NCBI GenBank assembly: GCA_003551945.1
Contig: PUNZ01000157.1
Span: 1-28,312, forward strand
Direction: 5' to 3'
DNA: 28,312 bases
From: Halovenus sp.
Lineage (GTDB): Archaea; Halobacteriota; Halobacteria; Halobacteriales; Haloarculaceae
In this document: piece after piece, positions 8,063-15,853 of the stretch
How the letters are laid out: each line of letters begins with the position of its first letter
How positions within the stretch are numbered: position 1 is the first letter of the stretch
Program-made: the position numbers and the translations under genes
Notes under the pieces: generated by a model
Databases searched by the model: none
What the model was told of the DNA's origin: nothing
What the model saw: only the letters and a program-made list of their open reading frames with translations

Positions 8063-8554
8063 ATGGTAACTGAATTTATTGACCCGGCGGTATACGAGAC
8101 GCTGTTTCCCGAAGGGATAACGCGCTATGCCGTCGGCGGGTTGTTTGTCGGTCTTGGCGCAGCGGTTATCTATTTCGGGACAGGGATTATCGCTGGTGCT
8201 AGTACCTTCCTTGAATCGACGTTATCGTACGTCTCTGACCAGTCACGCTTCCAGCGCTACCGGTATGACCGTGATTGGCGAATTGTCTTTACCGTCGGCA
8301 TAATCATTGGTGCCGCAATCTACGGAGTGTTCTGGCAAGGCGAACTCTGGACCACAGAGGTCCAGCCAGCACGGTTACTCCTTGGTGGCTTGCTCGTCGG
8401 TATTGGCACCCGCATCGGGAAAGGATGCACCTCTGGCCATGGTGTCTGTGGCGTTGGCTCCGCTTCGAAAACCTCGCTCGTCGGAGTCATGACGTTTCTG
8501 CTCGTCGCAATCGGCACAGCCCAGCTCGTGATGGCAGCGGGGGTAAACCCATGA
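8063..8554 (+). CDS. YeeE/YedE-family membrane protein, N-terminal half
   Basis: This 163-residue hydrophobic protein has about four membrane helices (near 22-48, 75-90, 104-118, 138-160). It contains the YeeE/YedE hallmark GKGCTSGHGVCG, with Cys122 and Cys129. In this family conserved cysteines line the path of thiosulfate or another sulfur compound through the membrane, as shown for the thiosulfate importer TsuA. It corresponds to the first half of full-length YeeE proteins; the second half is the next gene, which overlaps by four bases (ATGA). The pair probably forms one heteromeric transporter. It sits 18 bp after the rhodanese fusion, which would process the imported sulfur. Confidence 0.9.
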   Translation: MVTEFIDPAVYETLFPEGITRYAVGGLFVGLGAAVIYFGTGIIAGASTFLESTLSYVSDQSRFQRYRYDRDWRIVFTVGIIIGAAIYGVFWQGELWTTEVQPARLLLGGLLVGIGTRIGKGCTSGHGVCGVGSASKTSLVGVMTFLLVAIGTAQLVMAAGVNP

Positions 8555-8988
8555 GTGGACCCGATTCACAAGCACAGAGTCCGCTATTTCTGCCGCTTGT
8601 GTTAGGTGGTGGTATCCTGTTTGGCTTTGGACTCGGATACAGTCATATGGCACGGCCGGAAGTGGTCCTTGATTTCCTCCAGTTCACTGACTTTGGATTG
8701 CTCTTTGTGATGTTTGGTGCCGCCATCGTCACCGGGCTAAGTTTTGCACTCATTCCACGCCTCCGTTCATCGGCCCCACTAACAGGGCAAGAGTATACAC
8801 GCCGGCTCAAATCCTTCGATAAAAACGTCCTCATCGGCGGTGCGATATTCGGTGTCGGCTGGGGGTTGTCGGGTATCTGCCCCGGTGCAGCCTATGCCAG
8901 CCTTGGTATCGGGAACATTACGATTCTCTGGGCCATCGTCGGTATGTTCGCCGGCGCATACGTACAGGGTGTCTGGCGGAGTTCGTAG
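8551..8988 (+). CDS. YeeE/YedE-family membrane protein, C-terminal half
   Basis: This 145-residue protein has about four membrane helices (near 12-30, 48-68, 93-108, 120-140) and the second YeeE/YedE motif, GWGLSGICPGAA, with Cys110. Its ATG overlaps the TGA of the preceding half (ATGA at 8551-8554), so the two are translationally coupled and expected in equal amounts. The longer open frame beginning at 8275 is out of frame with the first half and should not be used as the start. The predicted role is the second subunit of a sulfur-compound (probably thiosulfate) transporter. It ends six bases from the convergent stress-protein gene. Confidence 0.9.
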   Translation: MSGPDSQAQSPLFLPLVLGGGILFGFGLGYSHMARPEVVLDFLQFTDFGLLFVMFGAAIVTGLSFALIPRLRSSAPLTGQEYTRRLKSFDKNVLIGGAIFGVGWGLSGICPGAAYASLGIGNITILWAIVGMFAGAYVQGVWRSS

Positions 8989-8994
8989 GGTGTG

Positions 8995-9828
8995 TTATTG
9001 CGGTGGGACAAGCATCACGTTCCCTGTTGCCTGAGAAACGATATCCTCCGAGACACTTCCGAGCAGCAACCGGCGCAATCGGCTGTGCCCGCGGCTCCCG
9101 AGGAGTATCGTTGTTGGATTATACGCTTTTTCTGCGGCGAGAATTTCCGTTGCCGGGTCGCCACGTCGGACGTCGATTGCTGTCTCGATATTCCACTCTT
9201 CGAGGTTGCTGGCAAGCTCCTCCAGCTGTTCCCGTGGCCCATCATCCGAGACGACTGGGTCCTTTGGCGTCTTAACGTGAACGAGCGTCGCCTCCTGTGT
9301 GGCATGTCGAAGGTAGGAAAACGCCTCGAAGGCGCGCTCAGCGTTTTCCGAAAAGTCAGTCGCGTACATCATCCGCTGGAACAGATGTTTCCGAACGACT
9401 TTCGGCTCTTCTGTCGCCCGTTCGATACGGTTAACCAGCAACGGCTTCACCGTTGTCCGGGCTAAATTTCGTGTCGTCGAGCCAATCAACCGGTTCTCCA
9501 GTGGACTTTTACCACGTGACCCAACAATCGTCAGACTTGCGCCGACAGTTTCTGCAATACCATTGATTCGTCGGTGTGGCGTTCCACGAACGACGTGTGA
9601 CTCAACCTCGAACCCTTCGGATTCGAGTACCGTTCGATACCGATTCAGCCCGCGTCGCCGTCGCTTTTCGAAATCAATCCCAGGCATCCCAGAGTGGACA
9701 TTTGCCGGGACAACGGTGACGAGATGTATCTCGTTGATTCCGATACGCCCAAGACATTTGAGACAGGTCTCCGTCTCAATAGCTGCCTCGCTGGCCGCCG
9801 ACAAATCAGTCGCAAGCACCGCTTTCAT
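8995..9828 (-). CDS. Universal stress protein with two Usp domains
   Basis: This 277-residue protein (from the ATG at 9828, MKAVLATDLSAASE) has two tandem UspA domains. Each starts with a beta-strand-Asp motif (KAVLATDLS and MMYATDFS) and ends with an ATP-binding loop: VGSRGKSP...GSTT in domain one and LGSRGHSR...GSVS in domain two. Both fit the G-x2-G-x9-G-S/T pattern of nucleotide-binding Usps. Such proteins are cytoplasmic and rise under stress or energy limitation; no specific partner is evident. A TATA-like TTAATATT is centred 26 nt before 9828, which supports this start as a leaderless mRNA over the 15-codon-longer one. It converges on the yeeE pair, and its promoter shares the AATATTG motif with the sulfur locus. 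Confidence 0.92.
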   Translation of the reverse strand: MKAVLATDLSAASEAAIETETCLKCLGRIGINEIHLVTVVPANVHSGMPGIDFEKRRRRGLNRYRTVLESEGFEVESHVVRGTPHRRINGIAETVGASLTIVGSRGKSPLENRLIGSTTRNLARTTVKPLLVNRIERATEEPKVVRKHLFQRMMYATDFSENAERAFEAFSYLRHATQEATLVHVKTPKDPVVSDDGPREQLEELASNLEEWNIETAIDVRRGDPATEILAAEKAYNPTTILLGSRGHSRLRRLLLGSVSEDIVSQATGNVMLVPPQ

Positions 9829-9850
9829 GGGTGTGATACGACCGCGAAGG

Positions 9851-9857
9851 TTAATAT
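9851..9857 (-). promoter_or_regulatory. TATA element of the universal stress protein gene
   Basis: The minus-strand sequence ATATTAA is centred at 9854, 26 nt before the ATG at 9828. This is the expected spacing for a leaderless haloarchaeal transcript, and it decides the start. The adjacent bases extend it to AATATTG on the plus strand. Confidence 0.55.
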
Positions 9858-9938
9858 TGTTTGGTTTAGCCAATACTCAACGAAGGAATCTGTATTGAAA
9901 CAAATTCAACACAGCTGTTTCGCTCTCTCGACCGCCAG

Positions 9939-9945
9939 TAATTTA
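9939..9945 (+). promoter_or_regulatory. TATA element of the cyclophilin gene
   Basis: TAATTTA is centred at 9942, 27 nt before the ATG at 9969. The spacing predicts a leaderless mRNA starting at 9969 and argues against the upstream ATG at 9948, which would lie outside the transcript. Confidence 0.6.
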
Positions 9946-9968
9946 GCATGGTAGCCCGAGATACTGAT

Positions 9969-10481
9969 ATGAGCGAGTTAACTGCAACGCTGCAGACCAG
10001 TCACGGTGATATCGAAGTTGAACTGTACGATGAGCGCGCACCAAACACCGTCGAGAACTTTGTCGGGTTAGCAACGGGCGAAAAAGAGTGGGAAGACCCC
10101 GAGACGGGAGAGACAATGGATGACCCGCTCTATGAGGATGTCCAGTTCCACCGTATCATTGATGGGTTCATGATTCAGGGCGGTGACCCGACCGGCACAG
10201 GCCGCGGTGGCCCAGGATATACGTTCGATGATGAGTTCCATGACGACCTGACACATGATGGGCCAGGCGTCCTCTCGATGGCAAACCGCGGGCCAAACAC
10301 CAACGGCTCACAGTTTTTCATCACCCTTGATGCACAACCACACCTCGACGGAAAACACGCTGTCTTCGGGAAAGTCATCGACGGAATGGACGTTGTCGAA
10401 GAGATTGGTTCAGTTGAGACCGGCCCACAGGACCAGCCAAAAGAAAATGTGGTGCTTGAGTCAGTCGAAGTACACGAATAA
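9969..10481 (+). CDS. Cyclophilin-type peptidyl-prolyl cis-trans isomerase
   Basis: This 170-residue cytoplasmic cyclophilin catalyses proline isomerisation during protein folding. All core segments are present: VQFHRIIDGFMIQGGDP (containing the catalytic Arg and the Phe/Gln of the active site), GTGRGGPGYTFDDEF, MANRGPNTNGSQFFIT and LDGKHAVFGKV. Directly before LDGKH the residue is His, where human cyclophilin A has the cyclosporin-contacting Trp; this change is common in prokaryotic members. There is no signal peptide. The start at 9969 is fixed by the TATA spacing. It is monocistronic, between a divergent stress-protein gene and a winged-helix gene. Confidence 0.95.
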   Translation: MSELTATLQTSHGDIEVELYDERAPNTVENFVGLATGEKEWEDPETGETMDDPLYEDVQFHRIIDGFMIQGGDPTGTGRGGPGYTFDDEFHDDLTHDGPGVLSMANRGPNTNGSQFFITLDAQPHLDGKHAVFGKVIDGMDVVEEIGSVETGPQDQPKENVVLESVEVHE

Positions 10482-10493
10482 GACGACCACCGG

Positions 10494-10501
10494 TTTGATT
10501 A
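10494..10501 (+). promoter_or_regulatory. TATA-like element of the winged-helix gene
   Basis: TTTGATTA is centred about 26 nt before the ATG at 10524, consistent with a separate leaderless transcript. The match to the TATA consensus is only moderate. Confidence 0.4.
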
Positions 10502-10523
10502 CTCGTCGTCGTCAACAGCAGAT

Positions 10524-10862
10524 ATGACCGAGACGGAAGAAATTGACCTAGGAAAGGAGGAGCCTGCACACCTTATCAACCAGAATGGGCTCTCACAACT
10601 GTTTGCAAATCGCGTTCGCGCTCGGTTCATCGTCACTCTGTTTTATGCCGATGAGCCGCTGACAATTGCTGAAATCGCAAACGCAGTCGGAATGACCCAA
10701 ACGGTGACCCACCAAGCAAAGCAACAGTTACAGAAATTCGATATTTTGGAAGTAACGACTCGAGAAGACGGAAAAGAGGTGTTTCATCTTCGTGAAGACG
10801 ACGAACTAGTCACTCACCTGCGGACTGTCGCAGAACTCGCAACCGAACGATTTTACGAGTAG
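10524..10862 (+). CDS. ArsR-type winged helix-turn-helix protein
   Basis: This 112-residue soluble protein has a winged helix-turn-helix. The helices are NRVRARFIVTLFYADEP, TIAEIANAVG and the recognition helix TQTVTHQAKQQLQKF, followed by a wing strand pair (ILEVTTREDGKEVFHLRE) and a C-terminal helix probably used for dimerisation. This is the common fold of small haloarchaeal ArsR-like regulators. It contains no cysteine, so it cannot be a thiol or persulfide sensor of the BigR/CstR/SqrR kind by itself, despite lying near the sulfur locus. Its TAG directly abuts the TAA of the convergent BsuPI-like gene. Target genes are unknown. Confidence 0.82.
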   Translation: MTETEEIDLGKEEPAHLINQNGLSQLFANRVRARFIVTLFYADEPLTIAEIANAVGMTQTVTHQAKQQLQKFDILEVTTREDGKEVFHLREDDELVTHLRTVAELATERFYE

Positions 10863-11396
10863 TTACTCGATGTGAATCGTCGTTTCGTCGTAGAGGCCGC
10901 GTTCTTTTGGTTCAGGGACAGCAACCTGTGCACTGATACGGTACTCGCCACAATCGGCCGGTTCCCACTTCTTGTCCGAAACCTTGAACATCTGGCTCCA
11001 CGTTCGGCGAAACTGTTTTCGCTCGCCTCGACCGAACCGAAACTGGCCGGCATCGGTGGACTCTGATTGCGGAATACGAGAGGCTTCCTCCAGATCGTTC
11101 ACCGCCCACGACCACACAACCTGTGACGTTGTTGGAAGCGAGACGGGAAACGGAAACGCGTTTCGTATCTGTATATCGATCGGTACCGGTTCATCCTGCT
11201 CGTACACCTGTTTCGGTGTCGAAATCGAAACCGAAATCCCACGGTATCGAAGGCGTTTTGGAACAAACAGGTTGCTCAGGGTCATCGCTGGCAACGTCCG
11301 AGATGCTTGGGGCTTTGCCCGTTCTTCGGGTTCACTCGGACGGAATGGGTCCTCGTCATCCCGGTCAAGCGCTTCAGACTCGTAGATCCGGCGCAT
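10863..11396 (-). CDS. BsuPI-like domain protein (putative intracellular proteinase-inhibitor fold)
   Basis: This 177-residue protein has no signal peptide or membrane helix. A disordered, charged N-terminus (1-40) precedes a beta-sandwich-like domain (about 52-177). Its order of features resembles the Bacillus intracellular proteinase inhibitor BsuPI family: IDIQIRNAFPFPV, QVVWSWAV, FRFGRGERKQFRRTWSQ and CGEYRISAQVAV. The GE-x-F-x2-x-W and GEYxI elements are the most telling. Many archaeal relatives are of unknown function, so inhibition of a protease is only a possibility. It lies 32 bp after dppF1 on the same strand and may be the last gene of that peptide-uptake operon. It ends flush against a convergent regulator gene. 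Confidence 0.65.
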   Translation of the reverse strand: MRRIYESEALDRDDEDPFRPSEPEERAKPQASRTLPAMTLSNLFVPKRLRYRGISVSISTPKQVYEQDEPVPIDIQIRNAFPFPVSLPTTSQVVWSWAVNDLEEASRIPQSESTDAGQFRFGRGERKQFRRTWSQMFKVSDKKWEPADCGEYRISAQVAVPEPKERGLYDETTIHIE

Positions 11397-11428
11397 TGTG
11401 CAGACCTAGACGTGAACGGACAAAACGC

Positions 11429-12718
11429 TCACGGCCGGACTTCCGGTTCGATAGAGCCATCGTCGTACCGTGAATCATACAGATGACACGCTGCCCTCCC
11501 GTGTTCGATCTGTTGCAGTTCCGGTTCGTGAACGGAACATGGCGAGACAAACGCCTCTGACAGAATCTCCTCTGCCGCCTCAAAGTCATGCTCTTCAAGG
11601 TGAGAAAGTGCCTCAGAGAGAATATCCTCCGCCTGAGGGTCACTCAACGGTTGGGGGATGTTAAACAGGTCACGTAAGGCCGCATCCATCCCCTGGGAGT
11701 CCGAGTCAGCGGCTATTTTGTCCAGGGATAGCTCTCTGTCCACGATTCGAAGCCTGAGGTCAAGAAGCGAGCGCCACTCGGTTTGTTCAAACGCAAAATC
11801 CTTCGGCGGGATAACTCGAGGGCACCGTGTATGGAACGAACAGCCACTCGGTGGGTCAATCGGCGACGGAACAGTTCCCTCCAACAGAATCCGGTCAGGT
11901 TCCCATTTAGGGTCCGGTTCAGGAATAGCAGAGAGCAGTGCCTCGGTGTATGGGTGCTGTGGTGGCGAGAATAACTCCTCGGGAGTCCCAACTTCCACAA
12001 TCTTTCCGAGATACATCACAGCAATCCGGTCTGCAATATGCTCGACCACGGAGAGGTCGTGAGCGATAAATAGGTACGAAATACCGAATTCATTCTGCAA
12101 GTCTTCGAGCAGGTTGAGAATCTGGGCCTGAACCGAGACGTCAAGCGCACTCACTGGCTCATCACAGACGATAAAGTCCGGTTCAACTGCAAGGGCTCTC
12201 GCAATACCAATACGCTGGAGTTGGCCGCCTGAGAACTCGTGTGGATAGCGGTTCGCGTGAGAGGCGTTGAGACCGACTCGGTCAAGCAACTCTTTGATTT
12301 TTTTATCGCGACGCTGTTTGTCATCTACGATGTCGTGGATATCGAGCGCTTCGCCGATGATATCACTGATAGTCAGTCGTGGGTTAAGACTGGACTGTGG
12401 ATTCTGGAAAATAAGCTGCACGTCCTGTCGAAGGTCACGGAGTTCGCTACTCGACAGTTCCGTGATGTCCGTCCCACGATAGTAGACGCTTCCCTCCGTT
12501 GCCTCCTGCAACTGGAGCAGGGTTCGGCCGACTGAGCTTTTTCCACACCCCGATTCACCGACCAGTCCGAGTGTTTCGCCCTCCTGAATTTCAAGCGACA
12601 CACCATCAACTGCTTTCACCCAGCTCCGCCGTCCTAGCAGCCTATCGATGAAATCAGTTTCCGACTCGTAATATTTTTTCAACCCTTCCGCACGAACCAG
12701 TGGCTCTGAGTCACTCAT
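11429..12718 (-). CDS. dppF: Peptide ABC transporter ATP-binding subunit (operon 1, DppF type)
   Basis: This 429-residue ATPase (from the ATG at 12718) energises the operon 1 peptide importer at the inner face of the membrane. It shows Walker A GESGCGKS (54-61), Q-loop FQNP (Gln105), signature FSGGQ (162-166), Walker B FIVCDEP (182-188) and switch His220. In the C-terminal oligopeptide-transporter domain Cys293 and Cys299 (GCSFHTRC) are in place. The next conserved cysteines come only at 394 and 411, because about 95 residues, rich in acidic helices, are inserted. In the sister subunit DppD the second and third Cys are six residues apart. The ATG overlaps the dppD stop by eight bases (ATGAGTGA), which fixes the start; the upstream 26-residue extension is a shadow. 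Substrate is not evident. Confidence 0.93.
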   Translation of the reverse strand: MSDSEPLVRAEGLKKYYESETDFIDRLLGRRSWVKAVDGVSLEIQEGETLGLVGESGCGKSSVGRTLLQLQEATEGSVYYRGTDITELSSSELRDLRQDVQLIFQNPQSSLNPRLTISDIIGEALDIHDIVDDKQRRDKKIKELLDRVGLNASHANRYPHEFSGGQLQRIGIARALAVEPDFIVCDEPVSALDVSVQAQILNLLEDLQNEFGISYLFIAHDLSVVEHIADRIAVMYLGKIVEVGTPEELFSPPQHPYTEALLSAIPEPDPKWEPDRILLEGTVPSPIDPPSGCSFHTRCPRVIPPKDFAFEQTEWRSLLDLRLRIVDRELSLDKIAADSDSQGMDAALRDLFNIPQPLSDPQAEDILSEALSHLEEHDFEAAEEILSEAFVSPCSVHEPELQQIEHGRAACHLYDSRYDDGSIEPEVRP

Positions 12719-13784
12719 CTGTAACACCTCCGTCAGCCTCCATTGATGTTTCCTCCCTAACGGTGACCGTGTAATCAAGCCCTTTTTGCAGATCACCAGT
12801 ATGTTCTAGACAGGCGGCGGTCTGTTGGTCACTCGCTACTTCTTCTAATTCAACCCCAGTCTCAACATCAACCAGTGGTGGCTCCATTCTCGTACAGACC
12901 TCCTCGGCATACGGGCACCGTGGATGGAAGTTACAACCTGGCGGATTTTCGATGAGGTCGGGCATCCGTCCGGGAATTGTCTGCAGCCGGTCGCGGTTAT
13001 CACCGATTCGTGGAATGGAACTCATTAACCCAACCGTGTAGGGATGCTGTGGGTTGTAATACAGGTCCTCAACTGTCGCCATCTCAACCGGGTGGCCTGC
13101 GTACATCACCATCACACGCTCACAGAACTCCGCGACAACGCCAAGGTCATGGGTAATAAGCTGGATAGCGGTATCTGTCTCCGTACAGATATCCTCAAGC
13201 AGTGAAAGAATCTGCGCCTCGATGGTAACATCGAGTGCAGTGGTTGGCTCGTCTGCAATAATCAAGTCAGGATCACACGAGAGTGCCATGGCGATGACGG
13301 CTCGCTGTTGCATCCCACCTGAAAACTGGTGTGGATAGTCCGTATACCGTTGTGGTGCATCCGGAATACCAACCGATTCCAGCTTTTCTATTGCGCGTTC
13401 TTTCGCGGCCTCTTCATTCAGACCAAGGTGGACACGGATTGCCTCCGAGATCTGCTCACCGACAGTATATGCAGGATTAAGCGCCGTCTCCGCATCCTGG
13501 AAAATCATCGCAATCTCGTTTCCACGAATCTGGCGCATCTCTTCGTACTCTAAATCAAGGAGATTCTGTCCTTTAAATCGAATCTCTCCGCTTTCGACCA
13601 CACCAGGTTCCTCGATAAGGCGCATCAATGCAAGACTCGTGACGCTCTTTCCGGCACCGCTCTCGCCGACAACACCGAATCGTTCACCTGCTTCAATCTG
13701 ATACGAGAGGTCGTTCGTTGCTTTGACCACACCGTCTTCGGTATAAAATCGAACGTTGAGGTCTTCAACTTCGAGAAGTGCCAT
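12711..13784 (-). CDS. dppD: Peptide ABC transporter ATP-binding subunit (operon 1, DppD type)
   Basis: This 357-residue ATPase has Walker A GESGAGKS (40-47), Q-loop FQDAETALNP (Gln96), signature FSGGMQ, Walker B LIIADEP and the switch THD. The C-terminal domain has the canonical cysteine spacing GCNFHPRCPYAEEVC, with a later AACLEH Cys. This four-Cys pattern was found to hold an iron-sulfur cluster in some bacterial Dpp systems. It is of normal length, in contrast to its counterpart in operon 2. The gene starts directly after the dppC stop (no gap) and overlaps dppF by eight bases, so it is part of a tightly coupled operon. It pairs with DppF to form the ATPase dimer. Confidence 0.94.
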   Translation of the reverse strand: MALLEVEDLNVRFYTEDGVVKATNDLSYQIEAGERFGVVGESGAGKSVTSLALMRLIEEPGVVESGEIRFKGQNLLDLEYEEMRQIRGNEIAMIFQDAETALNPAYTVGEQISEAIRVHLGLNEEAAKERAIEKLESVGIPDAPQRYTDYPHQFSGGMQQRAVIAMALSCDPDLIIADEPTTALDVTIEAQILSLLEDICTETDTAIQLITHDLGVVAEFCERVMVMYAGHPVEMATVEDLYYNPQHPYTVGLMSSIPRIGDNRDRLQTIPGRMPDLIENPPGCNFHPRCPYAEEVCTRMEPPLVDVETGVELEEVASDQQTAACLEHTGDLQKGLDYTVTVREETSMEADGGVTDE

Positions 13785-14870
13785 CTATCTGAACCCTCCC
13801 GACCCCTTCTTGTCTCCTTGTGGGTCGAAGGCATCTCGGACACCATCGCCGATGAGGTTAATTGCCATGACGAAGAAAAACAGCGCAAGCCCCGGGAAGA
13901 GACCAGCCCACCAGTTTCCACGAGCCATCGAGTCCTGTTCGACGTTCAGCATGACACCCCATTCCGCAGTTGCCGGGGACAGCCCCAATCCAAGGAACCC
14001 GAGTGCAGCGGCGGTCAAGACGACGGTTCCAACACTCAGCGTAGCCTGCACGATAACGGGAGCCATCGCGTTTGGCATGATATGTTTGATGATGATGCTT
14101 CTATCCCGTGCACCGAGTGCTTTCGCCGCCGTGACATATTCATTTTGTTTGACACTCAGTATCTCCCCTCGTATGATACGTGCATACGAGAGCCATCCGA
14201 CGACGATGAGTGCGAGGACAATTTCCCAGTAGCCGCGGCCGAGAATCGTAATCACTGCGATTGCGAGAACGATGAACGGGAACGCATAGAGCATGTCGAC
14301 GATGCGCATGATGAACTCGTCGACGTAGCCGCCGTAATATCCGGCGATGGAACCAAGTGGGACGCCAACGAGAAGTGCAACGCCAACGGCGATAAATCCA
14401 ATCGAAAGGCTGTATCGCCCGCCATAAATCGTTCTGGCAAACAGATCACGACCTGCCCAGTCGGTTCCAAATATGTGAAGCGTCGACGGTGGCCAATTGA
14501 GCAAGTGTTCAACCGTCGGTGGCTGGTACCCAACCAAAATATCTTGTGTTGCTGGGTCTTGAGCCGCCAATGAAAACGGCTGTACGGTCGCCCCACCAAG
14601 GTATGGGATCCACTCTGGAAGACCCCACGGTCGGGCGAAAACCGTGAGCAGGACCATTGCAGTCACGATGACTGCTCCAAAGAGTGCAAGACGATTCCGT
14701 TTGAATCGTCGCCAAGCGTAGTAGGTGCGACTTTTGGCTTCTTTAGTCTCTAGTTCCGGCTGCCAGGCCGAAAGTGGGTCTCGCTTTTCGACCGCCTCTG
14801 CATCGAACCCTTCGATGCGAATGCGGCCACGATTCGTCTGCGACTGTTGTGATTTCGTCGACATTGTCAA
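13785..14870 (-). CDS. dppC: Peptide ABC transporter permease (operon 1, DppC type)
   Basis: This 361-residue membrane subunit has an N-terminal tail with a helix at about 60-78, the usual large external loop (including FGTDWAGRDLFART), and five further helices. Between the fourth and fifth lies the cytoplasmic EAA coupling loop (YVTAAKALGARDRS, then IKHIMPNA), which contacts the ATPases. The GFLGLGLSPATAEWG segment is typical of DppC/OppC. The ATG at 14870 overlaps the dppB TGA as ATGA; a second ATG two codons later is an equally good start. It forms the translocation pore with DppB. Confidence 0.94.
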   Translation of the reverse strand: MTMSTKSQQSQTNRGRIRIEGFDAEAVEKRDPLSAWQPELETKEAKSRTYYAWRRFKRNRLALFGAVIVTAMVLLTVFARPWGLPEWIPYLGGATVQPFSLAAQDPATQDILVGYQPPTVEHLLNWPPSTLHIFGTDWAGRDLFARTIYGGRYSLSIGFIAVGVALLVGVPLGSIAGYYGGYVDEFIMRIVDMLYAFPFIVLAIAVITILGRGYWEIVLALIVVGWLSYARIIRGEILSVKQNEYVTAAKALGARDRSIIIKHIMPNAMAPVIVQATLSVGTVVLTAAALGFLGLGLSPATAEWGVMLNVEQDSMARGNWWAGLFPGLALFFFVMAINLIGDGVRDAFDPQGDKKGSGGFR

Positions 14871-15817
14871 TATCGGATTCGTGGGTCAAGATAGGCGTAG
14901 ATGATGTCTGCGAGCATATTCGCGAAGATGACGAAGACACCAATTATCAATACAAGCGCTTGAATGACGGGGAAGTCACGGGTCTGAACTCGCTCAACGA
15001 GGAGGCGGCCAATTCCGGGATAGGAAAAGACCACCTCGACGACAACGGAGCCGCTGATGATGAACGCCACCTGAATTGCGGCGACAGTCACGACGGATAT
15101 AAGCGAGTTACGAACGACATGCTTTCTAATGACCGTTTTTTCTGGGAGTCCCTTAGCGCGTGCGGTCCGGACGTAATCCTTATCTAACTCTTCGACCATC
15201 GACGAGCGCATCAGGCGCATCATCAGCGCCGTTGCACCGGTCCCGATGGTAACGGCTGGTAAGATAGTATAACGGATCATATCCCAACTCAATAATCCCT
15301 CACCGGTCGGTGGCAAGACCGGGAATAGTCCAAGGTAACTCGAAAAGAGCAAGATGAGAATCAGCCCAAGCCAGAAGTTTGGGAGGGCAACACCGAGCAA
15401 CGCAAACACTCGGCTCACCTGGTCAATTCGTGTATTCCGGTGATAGGCGGCGTAAATTCCCAAGGGGATTGCTGTGACGACGGTCACAAGAAATGCCATC
15501 GACCCCATAAGCAGTGTGTACGGAAGTCGGTCACCAATCTCCGCACCAACCGTCCGGTTGGTCGTAATTGCATTACCGAAATCAAGGATAATGGCATCAG
15601 ACATCCAGTTGAAATACTGGATATAGACCGGTTGGTCGAGGCCGTACTGTGAGCGAATTTCGTCTTCGACCTCAGGGTCTAAATCCGCAAACTGGGTGAT
15701 GAAATCCACCGGGTCACCCGGAATGAAATGAATCATTCCGAACGTCATGATGGAGACGCCAATTAGCAAGGGTATCGTAATCAATCCGCGTTTGAGTATG
15801 AATCGTTGAAGGCTCAT
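14867..15817 (-). CDS. dppB: Peptide ABC transporter permease (operon 1, DppB type)
   Basis: This 316-residue membrane subunit has six predicted helices. It has the DppB-type N-terminus (FILKRGLITIPLLIGVS), the HFIPGDPVD motif after helix one, the EAA loop (YVRTARAKGL, then RKHVVRNSL) and the VVVEVVFSYPGIGRL segment typical of the family. Length is normal. It follows dppA by 36 bp and overlaps dppC by four bases. With DppC it forms the membrane channel that receives substrate from the lipoprotein DppA. No Shine-Dalgarno sequence is visible. Confidence 0.94.
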   Translation of the reverse strand: MSLQRFILKRGLITIPLLIGVSIMTFGMIHFIPGDPVDFITQFADLDPEVEDEIRSQYGLDQPVYIQYFNWMSDAIILDFGNAITTNRTVGAEIGDRLPYTLLMGSMAFLVTVVTAIPLGIYAAYHRNTRIDQVSRVFALLGVALPNFWLGLILILLFSSYLGLFPVLPPTGEGLLSWDMIRYTILPAVTIGTGATALMMRLMRSSMVEELDKDYVRTARAKGLPEKTVIRKHVVRNSLISVVTVAAIQVAFIISGSVVVEVVFSYPGIGRLLVERVQTRDFPVIQALVLIIGVFVIFANMLADIIYAYLDPRIRY

Positions 15818-15853
15818 GAAAGGGCGATAAATACCGCTCGAAAGACTGTAGCG

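Noticed and set aside
8275..8550. N-terminal extension of the second YeeE half
   Set aside because: The extension is read out of frame through the first YeeE gene and gives Arg/Trp/His-rich nonsense. The ATGA-coupled start at 8551 begins a proper protein.
10524..10862. The winged-helix protein as the persulfide sensor of the sulfur locus
   Set aside because: It contains no cysteine, is separated from the locus by a stress gene and a cyclophilin, and converges with an unrelated gene.
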